From Candidatus Fraserbacteria bacterium (GTDB taxonomy: Bacteria; Bipolaricaulota; Bipolaricaulia; RBG-16-55-9; JAJCYT01): a stretch of DNA of 64,000 nucleotides. Position numbers and translations under genes: made by a program. The DNA is taken from the NCBI GenBank assembly GCA_029262795.1, contig JAJCYT010000026.1:145213-209212 (forward strand). Reading direction: 5' to 3'. Shown here piece after piece: positions 16,889-25,052 of this stretch. The stretch's first letter is position 1. Each line of letters begins with the position of its first letter. Under the pieces are notes generated by a model. That model made no database searches. It saw only the letters and a list, made by a program, of their open reading frames with translations, and was not told the DNA's origin.

Positions 16889-17252
16889 TCAGGATATCTT
16901 TGATCAATGGGTCAATGAAACAATTAACGATCTACCACCATTTTTTAAAGATCGCATTGAAAATGTACTGTTTGTGGTGGAAGATAAACCGGCTGCCAAT
17001 ATCGAGTTTTCGGATGAGATTTTGGGGCTGTATGAAGGGATCCCTTTACCAGAACGTTCGGTGTCTCAAGATGGATTCATCTTTCCCGATGTGATCACGT
17101 TGTATAAGAAAAATATTGAAGCCATTTCTCGCAATGAAGCTGAGATCAAACAACAGATCAAGGAAACGGTATGGCATGAGTTGGGCCATTACTTCGGTTT
17201 GGATGAAAATCAAATGGATGAGATTGAGCGGCAATGGAATCGAAATCGTTGA
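16881..17252 (+). CDS. Zincin-like metallopeptidase, PF06262 family
   Basis: A 123-residue protein of the small 'metallopeptidase family' (Zincin_1, formerly DUF1025). The zinc motif HELGHYFGLDE near residue 95-105 holds HExxH plus a downstream acidic residue. The N-terminus MVNQDIFDQWVNETINDLPPFFKD also matches. The ATG at 16881 is preferred; it overlaps the GNAT gene by eight bases. Proteolytic activity of this family has not been clearly shown. No signal peptide. Confidence 0.9.
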   Translation: MVNQDIFDQWVNETINDLPPFFKDRIENVLFVVEDKPAANIEFSDEILGLYEGIPLPERSVSQDGFIFPDVITLYKKNIEAISRNEAEIKQQIKETVWHELGHYFGLDENQMDEIERQWNRNR

Positions 17253-17305
17253 ATCAATGCGACAAGTTGGACATTTATAGCAAAAACTATGGTTACCTTA
17301 AGGAC

Positions 17306-17335
17306 TTGACAAGTACCCCCCAAGCGCCCGATAAT
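17306..17335 (+). promoter_or_regulatory. Promoter of the bifunctional-nuclease gene
   Basis: TTGACA (17306-17311), an 18-base spacer, GATAAT (17330-17335); transcription would start about 30 bases before the ATG. Confidence 0.7.
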
Positions 17336-17370
17336 AAGTGAAGAAACGATACCGATAGGAGGCCCTGAAC

Positions 17371-17871
17371 ATGCGCAAAGTTGAAGTCAAGGCACTCGTA
17401 ATGGACTACATCCAAAAGACCCCTGTGGTCTTGCTCCAAGATCCGGTCAGCGAAAAAGCTGTTCCTGTATGGATCGGCAGTAACGAGGCGCATGCCATTG
17501 CCTACGGGCTCCAGGACAAAGAGTTTCCTCGCCCATTGACGCATGATCTGATGGGCAACATGGTCAACAGCCTGGGTGGAGAGTTGGAAAAGATCGTCAT
17601 CGACAGTCTTCATGATAATGTTTATTATGCGACCTTGTTTGTCAGGGATGTGGACGATCAGGTCCACGAAATTGACGCCCGCCCCTCCGATTCTGTGGCC
17701 TTGGCGGTACGCACCGATATCCCCATTTTTATTGCGGATGACGTGTTTGACAATGCTGCCATCGAAATGCCGGAGCAGGACGATGAAGAAAATATCTTGC
17801 AGGCGGAAGATTTTGAAGACTTTGTCGAAGGCAAGATGAATCTTTCAGATTTTAAAAAGTTCATCGGCTAA
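17371..17871 (+). CDS. Bifunctional nuclease (BFN/DUF151) family protein
   Basis: A 166-residue protein. Residues 1-135 match the BFN domain: VVLLQDPVSEKAVPVWIGSNEA, RPLTHDLMGNMVNSLGG and IDARPSDSVALAVRTDIPIFIADDV. An acidic C-terminal tail with a UvrC/UvrB-like interaction helix (EDFVEGKMNLSDFKKFI) follows, a common ending in this family. Members are described as RNase/DNase proteins or as unknown. ATAGGAGG precedes the ATG. Pgk follows 46 bases later on the same strand and is probably co-transcribed. Confidence 0.92.
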   Translation: MRKVEVKALVMDYIQKTPVVLLQDPVSEKAVPVWIGSNEAHAIAYGLQDKEFPRPLTHDLMGNMVNSLGGELEKIVIDSLHDNVYYATLFVRDVDDQVHEIDARPSDSVALAVRTDIPIFIADDVFDNAAIEMPEQDDEENILQAEDFEDFVEGKMNLSDFKKFIG

Positions 17872-17917
17872 CGGAGTCCGCCACAACGATTCCACTTTAA
17901 AATTAAGGAACTTTGAT

Positions 17918-19102
17918 ATGGCTCTGCCTTTTCCGTGCTTACAGGATCAGCAGATCGATGGTCGTCGTGTGCTGGTGCGTGTAGATTTCAACGTGCCGCT
18001 TAAAGACGGTGCCGTCTTTGACGATGGCCGTATTCGCTCAGCATTGCCCACCATTCAACATTTGATCGAGAAAAATGCCATTGTGGCGCTGGCCTCCCAT
18101 TTGGGACGTCCCAAAGGTGTGGATGAGTCGTTACGCCTCAAGCCGGTGGCTGAACGCCTGGGCGAATTGCTGGGTAAACCTGTTCACAGCGCCTCAGGCT
18201 GCATTGGAGCCGAAGTGGAAGACCAGGTGGCTGGCCTCAGCGCGGGCGATGTCATTGTTTTAGACAACTTGCGTTTTCACGAAGCGGAAAAGAAAAACGA
18301 TCCTGAATTTGCCAAAGCCCTGGCCAAACCGTTCGAATTGTTTGTGCAGGACGCCTTTGGCAGCCTCCATCGTGCCCACGCTTCCACGGATGCCATCACA
18401 AGAGAACTTCCATCCTGTGCTGGACTGCTGGTACAAAAGGAAATGGAGTCACTCAGCAGGCTGGTTGAAGCCCCTGAGCATCCCTATAAGGTCATTATCG
18501 GAGGTAAAAAAGCTCAGGAAAAGATTGGTGGCTTGTTTGGGCTGCTCAACCATGCAGACGAATTCCTCATTGGAGGAGGGATTTCTTACACTTTTTTGGT
18601 GAACAAGCGCATTTCGGTAGGCAATTCCATTGTGGCCGAAGAATGGCGCGATGAAGCCAAGCGTTTTGTCGAAGAAGCCTATCACAAAGGTGCATCTGTC
18701 ATCCTTCCTAAAGACGTTCAGATCACACAAGAACTCAAAGAAAATCCTGAATCTGTGATTGCACTCATCAACAAGATCCCTGATGGCTGGGAAGGTGTGG
18801 ATATCGGCCCTGAAACCACCAAGGACTTTAGACGTCGCCTAAAAGAAGCCAAGACGATCTTCTGGGCTGGGCCGCTTGGTGCCTTTGAGTTCCCACCCTT
18901 CAATACAGGCACCCTGGAAATTGCCAAAGCCGTGGCTGAATCCGATGCATTCGTTGTGGTCGGCGGTGGTGAATCCGGCGCTGCGTTTGCTCAGGCAGGC
19001 CTTAGTCCCGACAACGTGTTTGTATCCACCGGCGGCGGTGCAGCGCTCGAATATGCCAGTGGAAAGACACTACCGGGACTCGAGGCGTTGAAAGGCGAGT
19101 AA
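17918..19102 (+). CDS. pgk: Phosphoglycerate kinase
   Basis: A 394-residue glycolytic enzyme that moves phosphate from 1,3-bisphosphoglycerate to ADP. Visible are RVLVRVDFNVPLKDG (residues about 14-28), SHLGRPKG, the substrate-binding DAFGSLHRAHAST, FLIGGGISYTF, FWAGPLGAFEFPPFNTGT and the C-terminal nucleotide-site VVVGGGESGAA...STGGGAALEY. Length and all motifs are normal. AAGGAA precedes the ATG. The next gene downstream is on the other strand, with a hairpin repeat between. Confidence 0.97.
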   Translation: MALPFPCLQDQQIDGRRVLVRVDFNVPLKDGAVFDDGRIRSALPTIQHLIEKNAIVALASHLGRPKGVDESLRLKPVAERLGELLGKPVHSASGCIGAEVEDQVAGLSAGDVIVLDNLRFHEAEKKNDPEFAKALAKPFELFVQDAFGSLHRAHASTDAITRELPSCAGLLVQKEMESLSRLVEAPEHPYKVIIGGKKAQEKIGGLFGLLNHADEFLIGGGISYTFLVNKRISVGNSIVAEEWRDEAKRFVEEAYHKGASVILPKDVQITQELKENPESVIALINKIPDGWEGVDIGPETTKDFRRRLKEAKTIFWAGPLGAFEFPPFNTGTLEIAKAVAESDAFVVVGGGESGAAFAQAGLSPDNVFVSTGGGAALEYASGKTLPGLEALKGE

Positions 19103-19124
19103 AGGCAAATGCTTGAGCTAAAGA

Positions 19125-19173
19125 CTTCAAATCCCCCAACCCCCTTTTCCAAAGAGGGCTACAGTTAGACTTC
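19125..19173 (+). repeat. Dispersed CCCCCAACCCCC hairpin repeat, copy A
   Basis: Reads ATCCCCCAACCCCCTTTTCC followed by AAAGAGGGCTACAGTTAGACTTCG just after pgk. The CCCTTTT...AAAGAGGG arms fold back. In plus orientation. Confidence 0.7.
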
Positions 19174-19297
19174 GTAAATTGATTCTGATGTTCGCTATAT
19201 ATTCTTCCCAATGGGTTGATGTTAGCTAAATGCTTTCAAGACTTTCTTTTCACGTGGCTCTATTGGGTAAAATTCATCTAAGTTCAATCATTCAAAT

Positions 19298-19774
19298 TTA
19301 TGCCTCATCATAAGGGTCATGTCCCAGCATCCATCGGTTATAGGTGATCTGGCCCACATGGTAATATTCGTGGCGCAATATCCAGCGAATCATGGCTTCA
19401 GGCGCATATTCTTTACCCCACCATGCCTGCAAAGCTTCGGGCATCGGTTTCACTGTAAAGAATTCTTCATCAGAACAGGACTCTAAAAAATCGTTGGTTT
19501 CTTTACGGATATTGGCCATGTCACTGAAAATGCTATCTACATCTTCGCCGCTCCATGTAACAGCCGTTTGCCAATTTAACACATCACCTGTGTTGAGCAT
19601 GCGGGTGTGTATTTTTTCCATAATACCCACTTCTTCAAGTTGAGCTTTTACAGATTTCATCCCTGGGCGAGGTTCCCAGACAAATTCTTCGGCTGAGATC
19701 CCCTTGCAATAACCCAATAACGCTTCGCGTGTTCCTGCCAATTCACTTTGAAGTTGTTTTCTGAGGTTATACAT
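19298..19774 (-). CDS. DinB-family protein
   Basis: A 158-residue four-helix-bundle protein of the DinB/YfiT superfamily. It has an early helix with LAGTREALLGYCKGISAEEF and the C-terminal metal-site motif HEYYHVGQITYNRWML, which supplies two of the usual three His ligands. DinB-like proteins are often thiol-S-transferases using bacillithiol or mycothiol, or are of unknown role. Starting at ATG 19774; its upstream region is the long AT-rich stretch before parA, read in the other direction. Confidence 0.85.
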   Translation of the reverse strand: MYNLRKQLQSELAGTREALLGYCKGISAEEFVWEPRPGMKSVKAQLEEVGIMEKIHTRMLNTGDVLNWQTAVTWSGEDVDSIFSDMANIRKETNDFLESCSDEEFFTVKPMPEALQAWWGKEYAPEAMIRWILRHEYYHVGQITYNRWMLGHDPYDEA

Positions 19775-20108
19775 ATGTATTCCTTTGATAATAGAGATAT
19801 TTTTTGAATTTACTTTATTTAAGAGCAGAAGTCAATATTTGGAGATAAATAAACAATCGCATAGTTATTCAATTGCTTATTTGTGCGATTAGTTTTCTGT
19901 TTGTTTGGCTAACATTTTAACTAAGTGTTTAAATAGCTAATTATCTAATTACTTAAACGCATTGATAAACGAACAGGTAAACAAACAAAAGAGTGACTGA
20001 TTGGCTATTTGTTTGACTATATAATTAATTACTTATTTGACTAAACGAACAAATGGTTGTATAAACAGTTACCTGTGTCCTTTTATGGACGCATATAAAG
20101 GAGATAAG
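19775..20108. other. AT-rich intergenic region upstream of parA with iterated motif
   Basis: About 330 bases, very AT-rich, with a repeated TAAAC(G/A)AACA motif in both directions. Plus: 19966-19975, 19978-19987, 20042-20051. Inverted: TGTTTGTTTG 19898-19907 and a partial site at 20008-20017. This is where plasmid partition loci carry their centromere and the operator for parA. A centromere role is inference. Confidence 0.5.
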
Positions 20109-20891
20109 GTGGGAGGCATGAGAGCGACTACAATTACCATTGCAAACCAAAAGGGCGGTACGGGGAAGACCACAACTGCGGTCAATTTGGCGGCAGGCAT
20201 GGCGCTTGAAGGAAAAAAAGTGGTCCTGATTGATATGGACCCCCAGGCACACAGCACAAGTCATTTGGGCGTGCATGAGCCTGATGTGACAATAGAAGAT
20301 GTTATGTCCAGGCGTGCGAAGGCGAGGGAGGCCACGTACGAAACGCCTGTTGAAAACCTTTTCTTAATTGCCAGTGCAACCTCACTCAGCATTTATGAAG
20401 CCAATGTGGTGAAAGAAGTAGGCAACGAATTTATTCTGCGTGAGGCCCTTGATACGCTTCGCCCTTATGTGGATTTTATCGTTATTGATTGTCCACCATC
20501 ACTGGATGTGCTCACGATTAATGCACTGTCCACATCTGACTTTATTTATATTGCCACACAAAGTGAATATTTTGCGCTAGATGGGGTGGCCAAATTGCGC
20601 AAAACAATGGAAACCATTGAAAAACGTATCAATCCCGAATTGAAGTTGGGTGGCATCATCATGACCATGTTTTCCAAACGCATTAATCATCATATGGAAG
20701 CGTTACAATTGTTGGAAAACACGTTTGATGAACAAATTTGCGAAACCCGAATTCGGCGTAATGTGAAGTTAGCGGATGCATCCAGTCATGGTGTACCGAT
20801 TCAGCTTTACGACAAAAATTGTCATGGTGCAGAAGACTACAACAATCTGGCCACGGAGGTGATGGAGCGATGCCTAAGCGTAAGGACGTGA
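20109..20891 (+). CDS. parA: ParA-family partition ATPase
   Basis: A 260-residue ParA/MinD-type ATPase. Deviant Walker A is [18 protein letters not shown] near residues 14-30; A' is [18 protein letters not shown] and Walker B is [18 protein letters not shown]. The short N-terminus means it lacks the extra HTH of type Ia plasmid ParA proteins. GTG at 20109 follows AAAGGAG at five bases; an ATG three codons later is the alternative. It overlaps the next gene by 22 bases, making a two-gene cassette of the plasmid ParF-ParG kind. The DinB-to-parA gap holds iterated motifs. Confidence 0.9.
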   Translation: MGGMRATTITIANQKGGTGKTTTAVNLAAGMALEGKKVVLIDMDPQAHSTSHLGVHEPDVTIEDVMSRRAKAREATYETPVENLFLIASATSLSIYEANVVKEVGNEFILREALDTLRPYVDFIVIDCPPSLDVLTINALSTSDFIYIATQSEYFALDGVAKLRKTMETIEKRINPELKLGGIIMTMFSKRINHHMEALQLLENTFDEQICETRIRRNVKLADASSHGVPIQLYDKNCHGAEDYNNLATEVMERCLSVRT

Positions 20892-21121
20892 TTGGCGAAA
20901 ACCCATTGGCAAGTAAACCTGCATCGGTAGTTGAGGAACAAGCGTTGCCTGGGCAGGACACACAATTGGGTGGACAGGTCAAATTATTTGGCTACAAACT
21001 GCCAGAAAACTTGGGCAAGGCATTTAAAATCTATTGCCACGCTCGCAATAAAACCGCCTCCGAAGTTTTAGAGGAAATGCTCCAGGATTTTTTAAGAGGG
21101 AAGAAGATTTATCCAGAGTAA
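20870..21121 (+). CDS. Small partition partner with ribbon-helix-helix-like C-terminus
   Basis: An 83-residue basic protein. The disordered N-terminus ([12 protein letters not shown]) is followed by [20 protein letters not shown] and [18 protein letters not shown], a strand-helix-helix pattern like MetJ/Arc repressors. Such small RHH proteins replace ParB in plasmid systems such as ParG and omega: they bind the centromere, stimulate ParA ATPase through the N-terminal tail and repress the operon. GGAGGTGA precedes the ATG at 20870. Overlap with parA supports a shared role. Confidence 0.75.
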   Translation: MPKRKDVIGENPLASKPASVVEEQALPGQDTQLGGQVKLFGYKLPENLGKAFKIYCHARNKTASEVLEEMLQDFLRGKKIYPE

Positions 21122-21164
21122 AATTTCTTTCTAGAGATTTTGCCTTCTTAATAAGGGAGTGTCA

Positions 21165-21653
21165 ATGTCCATTGTTGAATCAAAGTTGGAGTCTTTAGGG
21201 TTTGTTATTCCAGAAGCTATGCAAATACCAGAAGGTGTAAAGTTGCCTTTTCCTTGGGTAAATGTTCGAGGTAATCGTGCTTTTATTTCTGGCCATGGAC
21301 CTCAAAATCCAGATGGCTCTTTAGCGGGCCCTTTTGGTAAAGTTGGTGCTGAGGTGACTGTGGAACAAGCATTTGAATTGGCCAAGAAAACGGGCTTATC
21401 CATTCTTGGCAGTCTAAAGCGTGAGTTGGGTGATTTGGACCGTATTCAAGGTTGGGGACGCGTCTTTGGGATGGTCAACTCTGCGCCAGGTTTTACTCAA
21501 CAACCCGCTGTGATTAATGGATTTACTGAATTGATTATTAACGTGTTTGGCGATGAAGTGGGATGCCATGCTCGCTCAGCAGTGGGAATGGCTGAACTGC
21601 CCTTTGGAAATGGCATTGCAGTAGAAATTGAAGGAGAAGTACTGCTCAGATAA
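21165..21653 (+). CDS. RidA/YjgF-family protein
   Basis: A 162-residue protein of the YjgF/YER057c/UK114 family, subgroup often called 'endoribonuclease L-PSP'. It has the trimer fold signatures RGNRAFISGHGPQNPDG, WGRVFGMVNSAPGFTQQPAVINGFTELIINVFG and HARSAVGMAELPFGNGIAVEIEG. The canonical RidA Arg (here in HARSAVG) is present, so deamination of 2-aminoacrylate-type imines is possible. The ATG at 21165 sits five bases behind AAGGGAG. A strong terminator follows. Confidence 0.85.
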   Translation: MSIVESKLESLGFVIPEAMQIPEGVKLPFPWVNVRGNRAFISGHGPQNPDGSLAGPFGKVGAEVTVEQAFELAKKTGLSILGSLKRELGDLDRIQGWGRVFGMVNSAPGFTQQPAVINGFTELIINVFGDEVGCHARSAVGMAELPFGNGIAVEIEGEVLLR

Positions 21654-21702
21654 ACAAGCTGTTTTTTGTGATCGATTTAAACGTTTATTTAATTAATCGT
21701 TT

Positions 21703-21740
21703 GTAAAACCCAGCGCATAAAATTGTGCGCTGGGTTTTAC
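21703..21740. terminator. Bidirectional rho-independent terminator
   Basis: GTAAAACCCAGCGCA (21703-21717) and TGCGCTGGGTTTTAC (21726-21740) are perfect 15-base complements around an eight-base loop, with T-rich ends on both strands. It serves the RidA gene on the left and the leftward gene on the right. Confidence 0.9.
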
Positions 21741-21759
21741 GGTCCCTCACCAATTAACC

Positions 21760-22341
21760 CTAGTTCATCAACACCGCTTCATCCTGAAGCAATGCTTCAA
21801 ATTCTTCCAAGGAATCAACATCTTCAAAGGCTTCGGCCAGTTTGGCAATTTGCACATCGTCCAATGCTTTGGAGGTGGGCACGCCAAACTCCTGAATCAA
21901 GAAAGCCTTCATCAGTTGAGCGGTCACGCCGACGCTGCGGGCTTTGTCCCAGATCACCTGAATAACAGGGTGATCTCCATCAGAGTCTGTGGTCTTGGTT
22001 TTGACGAAAGACGCTTCGTTTCGTGGTGTGAAACTGCGAGCTGAAAATCCTGCATTGGCCAAAGCGCGACCAATGGCGCTACTTTCTGCATTCTCTTCGT
22101 GAAAGGTTCGATTGACGAAATTCTTTTCATTATCAATCGTTTCAGTGGCATGTCCTGTGGAGATTGGATTTGCCTCATCAAGACAGGGGAACAACATGGC
22201 CTTGTAGCGACATTGTTCCCAGTTGCTTGGGTCGCTGACCAGTTCCGTATAAATGCGACCATCAGGATACTTTGCATAAAACTTGGCGATGCGTTCCTGG
22301 ACAGTTTCGTAGTCGTTTAAAAAGCGTTTGCGTTCGGCCAT
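21760..22341 (-). CDS. Hypothetical protein, phage-recombination-like
   Basis: A 193-residue protein with the motif EENAESSAIGRALANAGF near residues 83-100. The pattern NAE-S/T-SAIGRALA is familiar from phage and prophage ssDNA-binding or annealing accessory proteins. An N-terminal region (QERIAKFYAKYPDGRIYTELV) also recalls those. The C-terminal third is a separate acidic helical domain (KALDDVQIAKLAEAFEDVDSLEEFEALL). No other phage genes are nearby, so it may be a relic or domesticated. It has a long leader with a strong hairpin and its own promoter. Confidence 0.6.
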   Translation of the reverse strand: MAERKRFLNDYETVQERIAKFYAKYPDGRIYTELVSDPSNWEQCRYKAMLFPCLDEANPISTGHATETIDNEKNFVNRTFHEENAESSAIGRALANAGFSARSFTPRNEASFVKTKTTDSDGDHPVIQVIWDKARSVGVTAQLMKAFLIQEFGVPTSKALDDVQIAKLAEAFEDVDSLEEFEALLQDEAVLMN

Positions 22342-22371
22342 GTGATGCTCCTTTCAAGAAGCGTGTGAGAA

Positions 22372-22408
22372 GGGCGGGAGCCTCTCGTTGAGGAGAAAGC
22401 TCCCGCCC
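22372..22408 (-). promoter_or_regulatory. Strong hairpin in the leader of the phage-like gene
   Basis: GGGCGGGAGC and GCTCCCGCCC pair perfectly (arms 22372-22381 and 22399-22408); inner bases also pair in part. It lies about 30 bases before the ATG in the transcript. A short reading frame, MNIKINSKQ, with an AGGTGG site sits upstream of it. No T-run follows, so it looks more like a leader structure than a terminator. Confidence 0.5.
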
Positions 22409-22642
22409 GATGGGAGAGTTTATTTCAAATCATTGCTTTGAATTTATTTTAATGTTCATCGTTGACCACCTCATGCGATGAGCATCATATCTCTTTTATA
22501 CATTCCACTAATTTCATATTATAGCATCCTCGAAAACGAAATGCAAGGGGTTTGCTTGGATTGAAATGAAGGAGGCTGCGTCTGGTGTGTGTCAGTTAGA
22601 GAAAATGGAAATAAAGGCGATTCAGGGCAGGTTTTTTCTGGC
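22409..22642. other. Remaining leader and intergenic DNA between the MoaD-like and phage-like genes
   Basis: The 301-base gap 22342-22642 holds the promoter at 22518-22546 and, leftward of it, the roughly 170-base leader of the phage-like gene. A small CTCAT-GCG-ATGAG dyad lies near 22470. No other gene seen. Confidence 0.5.
22518..22546 (-). promoter_or_regulatory. Promoter of the phage-like gene
   Basis: Minus strand: TTGCAT (22546-22541), 17-base spacer, TATAAT (22523-22518). The predicted leader is about 170 bases. Confidence 0.65.
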
Positions 22643-22912
22643 TCATCCACCTTCAATGGGATAGACCAGCGAGAGTTGACTGTCATCAGGAATGAGTGTG
22701 TCCAGTCCTTTAAGTGACCACACATTTTCTCCGTTGAGCAAAATGACAAAGTGCGAATAAAATTTTCCAGTTTCATCAAACAGCAATGGTGCCAAGCGTG
22801 GATGTTGGTCACAAAGCTGCGTCAACACTTGGGCTGCAGTTAAGCCCTTTACATTAACTTCGGCTTGCCGTACCACCTCACGTAAAGGTCCATACAATTT
22901 TATGTTGATCAC
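22643..22912 (-). CDS. MoaD/ThiS-family sulfur carrier protein
   Basis: An 89-residue ubiquitin-fold protein ending in the required Gly-Gly (YPIEGG). The body INIKLYGPLREVVRQAEVNV and LTAAQVLTQLCDQHP match MoaD. It carries a C-terminal thiocarboxylate donating sulfur to the dithiolene of molybdopterin. Sitting directly downstream of the aldehyde ferredoxin oxidoreductase gene, it is probably the dedicated MoaD of the tungstopterin enzyme, as in other AOR operons. A repeat (copy B) separates the two genes. Confidence 0.88.
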   Translation of the reverse strand: MINIKLYGPLREVVRQAEVNVKGLTAAQVLTQLCDQHPRLAPLLFDETGKFYSHFVILLNGENVWSLKGLDTLIPDDSQLSLVYPIEGG

Positions 22913-22957
22913 AGTTGGCTACCGATTAGAATTTTTTTCTTCAATAGAACCACCACT

Positions 22958-23013
22958 CGCAGTCTAAACCGTAGCCCCCTTCATCTGAAGGGGGTTGGGG
23001 GATTGAAGCTTTT
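22958..23013 (-). repeat. Dispersed CCCCCAACCCCC hairpin repeat, copy B
   Basis: Plus strand: CGCAGTCTAAACC, GTAGCCCCCTTCATCTGAAG, then GGGGTTGGGGGATTGAAGC, so in minus orientation. CCCCCTTCA and TGAAGGGGG pair as a hairpin. It lies between the AOR and MoaD-like genes. Confidence 0.75.
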
Positions 23014-23039
23014 TACATTCATTCCAATTTGCATTTAAT

Positions 23040-24884
23040 TTATCTTTGAATCACACCAACCAAATCTTCCAATTCTGTTGATTGAAGTTTTTCATCTGTT
23101 GGTCCAAACTGATCCCAACCACGGATGTCATAGACTTCATCGATCATTTCGTTGAGTGTGTCCGCTTCGATGGGGCGACCTGCGCTGCCGCCTTCGGGCA
23201 AAGCACTCATCAGGCGTGGGTGCAGGCCATCGTCAGCGCGGGTGTAGCCTTCACGGGCAGCGAGAATCTTCAATAGATCAAAGTTTCGTGCGCCAATTTC
23301 GAGAAGTTCTTCGGGCGAGATCTCCATGCCAGTGGTGGCGTAAACCAGTTTGCGAATCGTCGGAAAATTGTAACCAGAACCCACCATTTGTGTGGTGAAC
23401 ATGCACAACACGCAGGAATTGGTGAACGAGCGCATGTTTTCATACAGCACGGCCATCTCCGGTTTTTTGTCCCAGGAAAAGCGGCTGATGGGTTCGTTGA
23501 CCCCATACTCTGGCGTGATTTCGCCTCGTTCCAACATGGAATCGTGCATCCCTTCCATGTGAGTGCCGCCGCGTGGGGTGATGGCATAACTAAGACCAAA
23601 GCCCACTTTGCCGCGTGGGTCATGCATTGGCACTTCCTGACCTTTGATATGAACGGCCACTTCTTCTCCAAAACGATCAGCCATGTGTTTGATGCCTTTG
23701 GCCAACTCATCTCCAAGGTCTGTTCGGGTGGCGATGAGGTCGATCATATTCAGCATGGCATCGGCATCGCCCCATTTAAGATTGCTGTCCAGCAACCCTT
23801 TTTCAGTGGCTTCAATCGCGGCTGCAATGACCACGCCAGCACTAATGGTGTCGAGCCCATAGGCATTGCATTTTTGATTGGCCAATGAGATGGCGGCCAG
23901 ATCATCGATCAAACAAATCGAGCCAAACGCACCGATGGTTTCGTATTCAGGACCGCCGTATTTGGGGTCAACTTTCTCACCCTTGTATTCAGTCTGAACC
24001 ACACGCTTGCAACTGACCGGACAGGCGGTACAGGTGTCGCGTTTGATCATGTAATCATCATGGAGCAACTCTCCGGTGATGTTTTCGAATTTGTCGAACG
24101 TGCCTTTTTGAAAGTTGTGGGTCGGCAAAATTCCCATCTGATTCAAGTACGCAACACCGCCTGGGGTGCCATACTTTCCAAAGGCTTGCATGTCTTTGCT
24201 GCGAGCCAAGCCACCTGCGTATTCCACACGGGCTTTTTGCAAGAGTTCTTTATCAAACACTTCGCGTTGGGTGTGACCACGCACAGCAATGGCTTTCAAG
24301 TTTTTTGATCCCATCACCGCACCGAAACCTGGGCGACCGGCTGCACGGTTTCGGTCACTGATGATGCAGGCGAAAATAACCCCTTTTTCACCGGCGGGGC
24401 CGATGCTGGAAATATGACAGTCTCCATGTTTTTCGATCAGTGCATCTTCAGTGTCGGCAGTTTCTTTGCCCCAAATATCGGCAGCGTCATGTAGTTCAGG
24501 TTTTCCATCGAGCAAGCTGAGGTACATCGGCTTTTCAGCCTGCCCCACAATGATTAGTCCATCGTAGCCAGATGTGGTGACTTCATGAATAAAAAAGCCA
24601 CCAACATACGCCTCATTCGGTGCATTTGTTTTTGGCGATTTGGCAACAACCACATGGCGACCGCCGCCGGCAATTTTGTGTCCCTGAAGCGGGCCTGAGG
24701 CAAACACCAGCACGTTGTCCGGTCCCAATGGGTCAGCCCCTGGTGGTAGCAAATCGAGCATGATGCGAGCTGCGATACCGCGTCCACCGATGTGGCGCTT
24801 GTACCAGGAATCGGGAATGGGATAGTCTTTCAATGTGCCTGTGGACATATCAACGTGTAAGTATTTGCCAAAATAACCGTGCAA
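23040..24884 (-). CDS. aor: Tungsten-dependent aldehyde ferredoxin oxidoreductase
   Basis: A 614-residue AOR-family enzyme that oxidises aldehydes to acids and reduces ferredoxin, using a tungsten bis-pterin and a [4Fe-4S] cluster. Visible features: the N-terminal GYFGKYLHVDMSTG, GRPGFGAVMGSKNLKAI (pterin contact), CTACPVSCKR with a later CVLCMF (cluster Cys ligands of the CxxCxxxC...C pattern), and KVGFGLSYAITPRGGTHMEG. Normal length. TTG start at 24884 with GAGGAGG upstream. Divergent from the AAA ATPase gene across a 168-base region with a palindrome. Such enzymes are usual in anaerobes or microaerobes. Confidence 0.94.
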   Translation of the reverse strand: MHGYFGKYLHVDMSTGTLKDYPIPDSWYKRHIGGRGIAARIMLDLLPPGADPLGPDNVLVFASGPLQGHKIAGGGRHVVVAKSPKTNAPNEAYVGGFFIHEVTTSGYDGLIIVGQAEKPMYLSLLDGKPELHDAADIWGKETADTEDALIEKHGDCHISSIGPAGEKGVIFACIISDRNRAAGRPGFGAVMGSKNLKAIAVRGHTQREVFDKELLQKARVEYAGGLARSKDMQAFGKYGTPGGVAYLNQMGILPTHNFQKGTFDKFENITGELLHDDYMIKRDTCTACPVSCKRVVQTEYKGEKVDPKYGGPEYETIGAFGSICLIDDLAAISLANQKCNAYGLDTISAGVVIAAAIEATEKGLLDSNLKWGDADAMLNMIDLIATRTDLGDELAKGIKHMADRFGEEVAVHIKGQEVPMHDPRGKVGFGLSYAITPRGGTHMEGMHDSMLERGEITPEYGVNEPISRFSWDKKPEMAVLYENMRSFTNSCVLCMFTTQMVGSGYNFPTIRKLVYATTGMEISPEELLEIGARNFDLLKILAAREGYTRADDGLHPRLMSALPEGGSAGRPIEADTLNEMIDEVYDIRGWDQFGPTDEKLQSTELEDLVGVIQR

Positions 24885-24932
24885 GATGGGGCCTCCTCAT
24901 CCATATTTCAAAACTGAAATTGATTGATCTAT

Positions 24933-24944
24933 GAAAACGTTTTC
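24933..24944. promoter_or_regulatory. Palindrome GAAAACGTTTTC between divergent genes
   Basis: A perfect 12-base palindrome in the 168-base gap between aor and the AAA ATPase gene. It resembles LacI/GalR-family operators. No LacI-type gene is in the window, so the regulator would be elsewhere. Confidence 0.45.
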
Positions 24945-25052
24945 GCAGTATACTTTAAGTTTATAGACCGTCCAACCACTTCTGGTTTGATGGATGACGT
25001 ACACTGATTGATATAGTAAAATAAGGACTATTCAGACCTTTTAAGGAAAACC

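Noticed and set aside
22372..22408. GC-rich hairpin as a terminator
   Set aside because: No T-run follows on the transcribed strand, and the gene's ATG lies 30 bases downstream within the same transcript.
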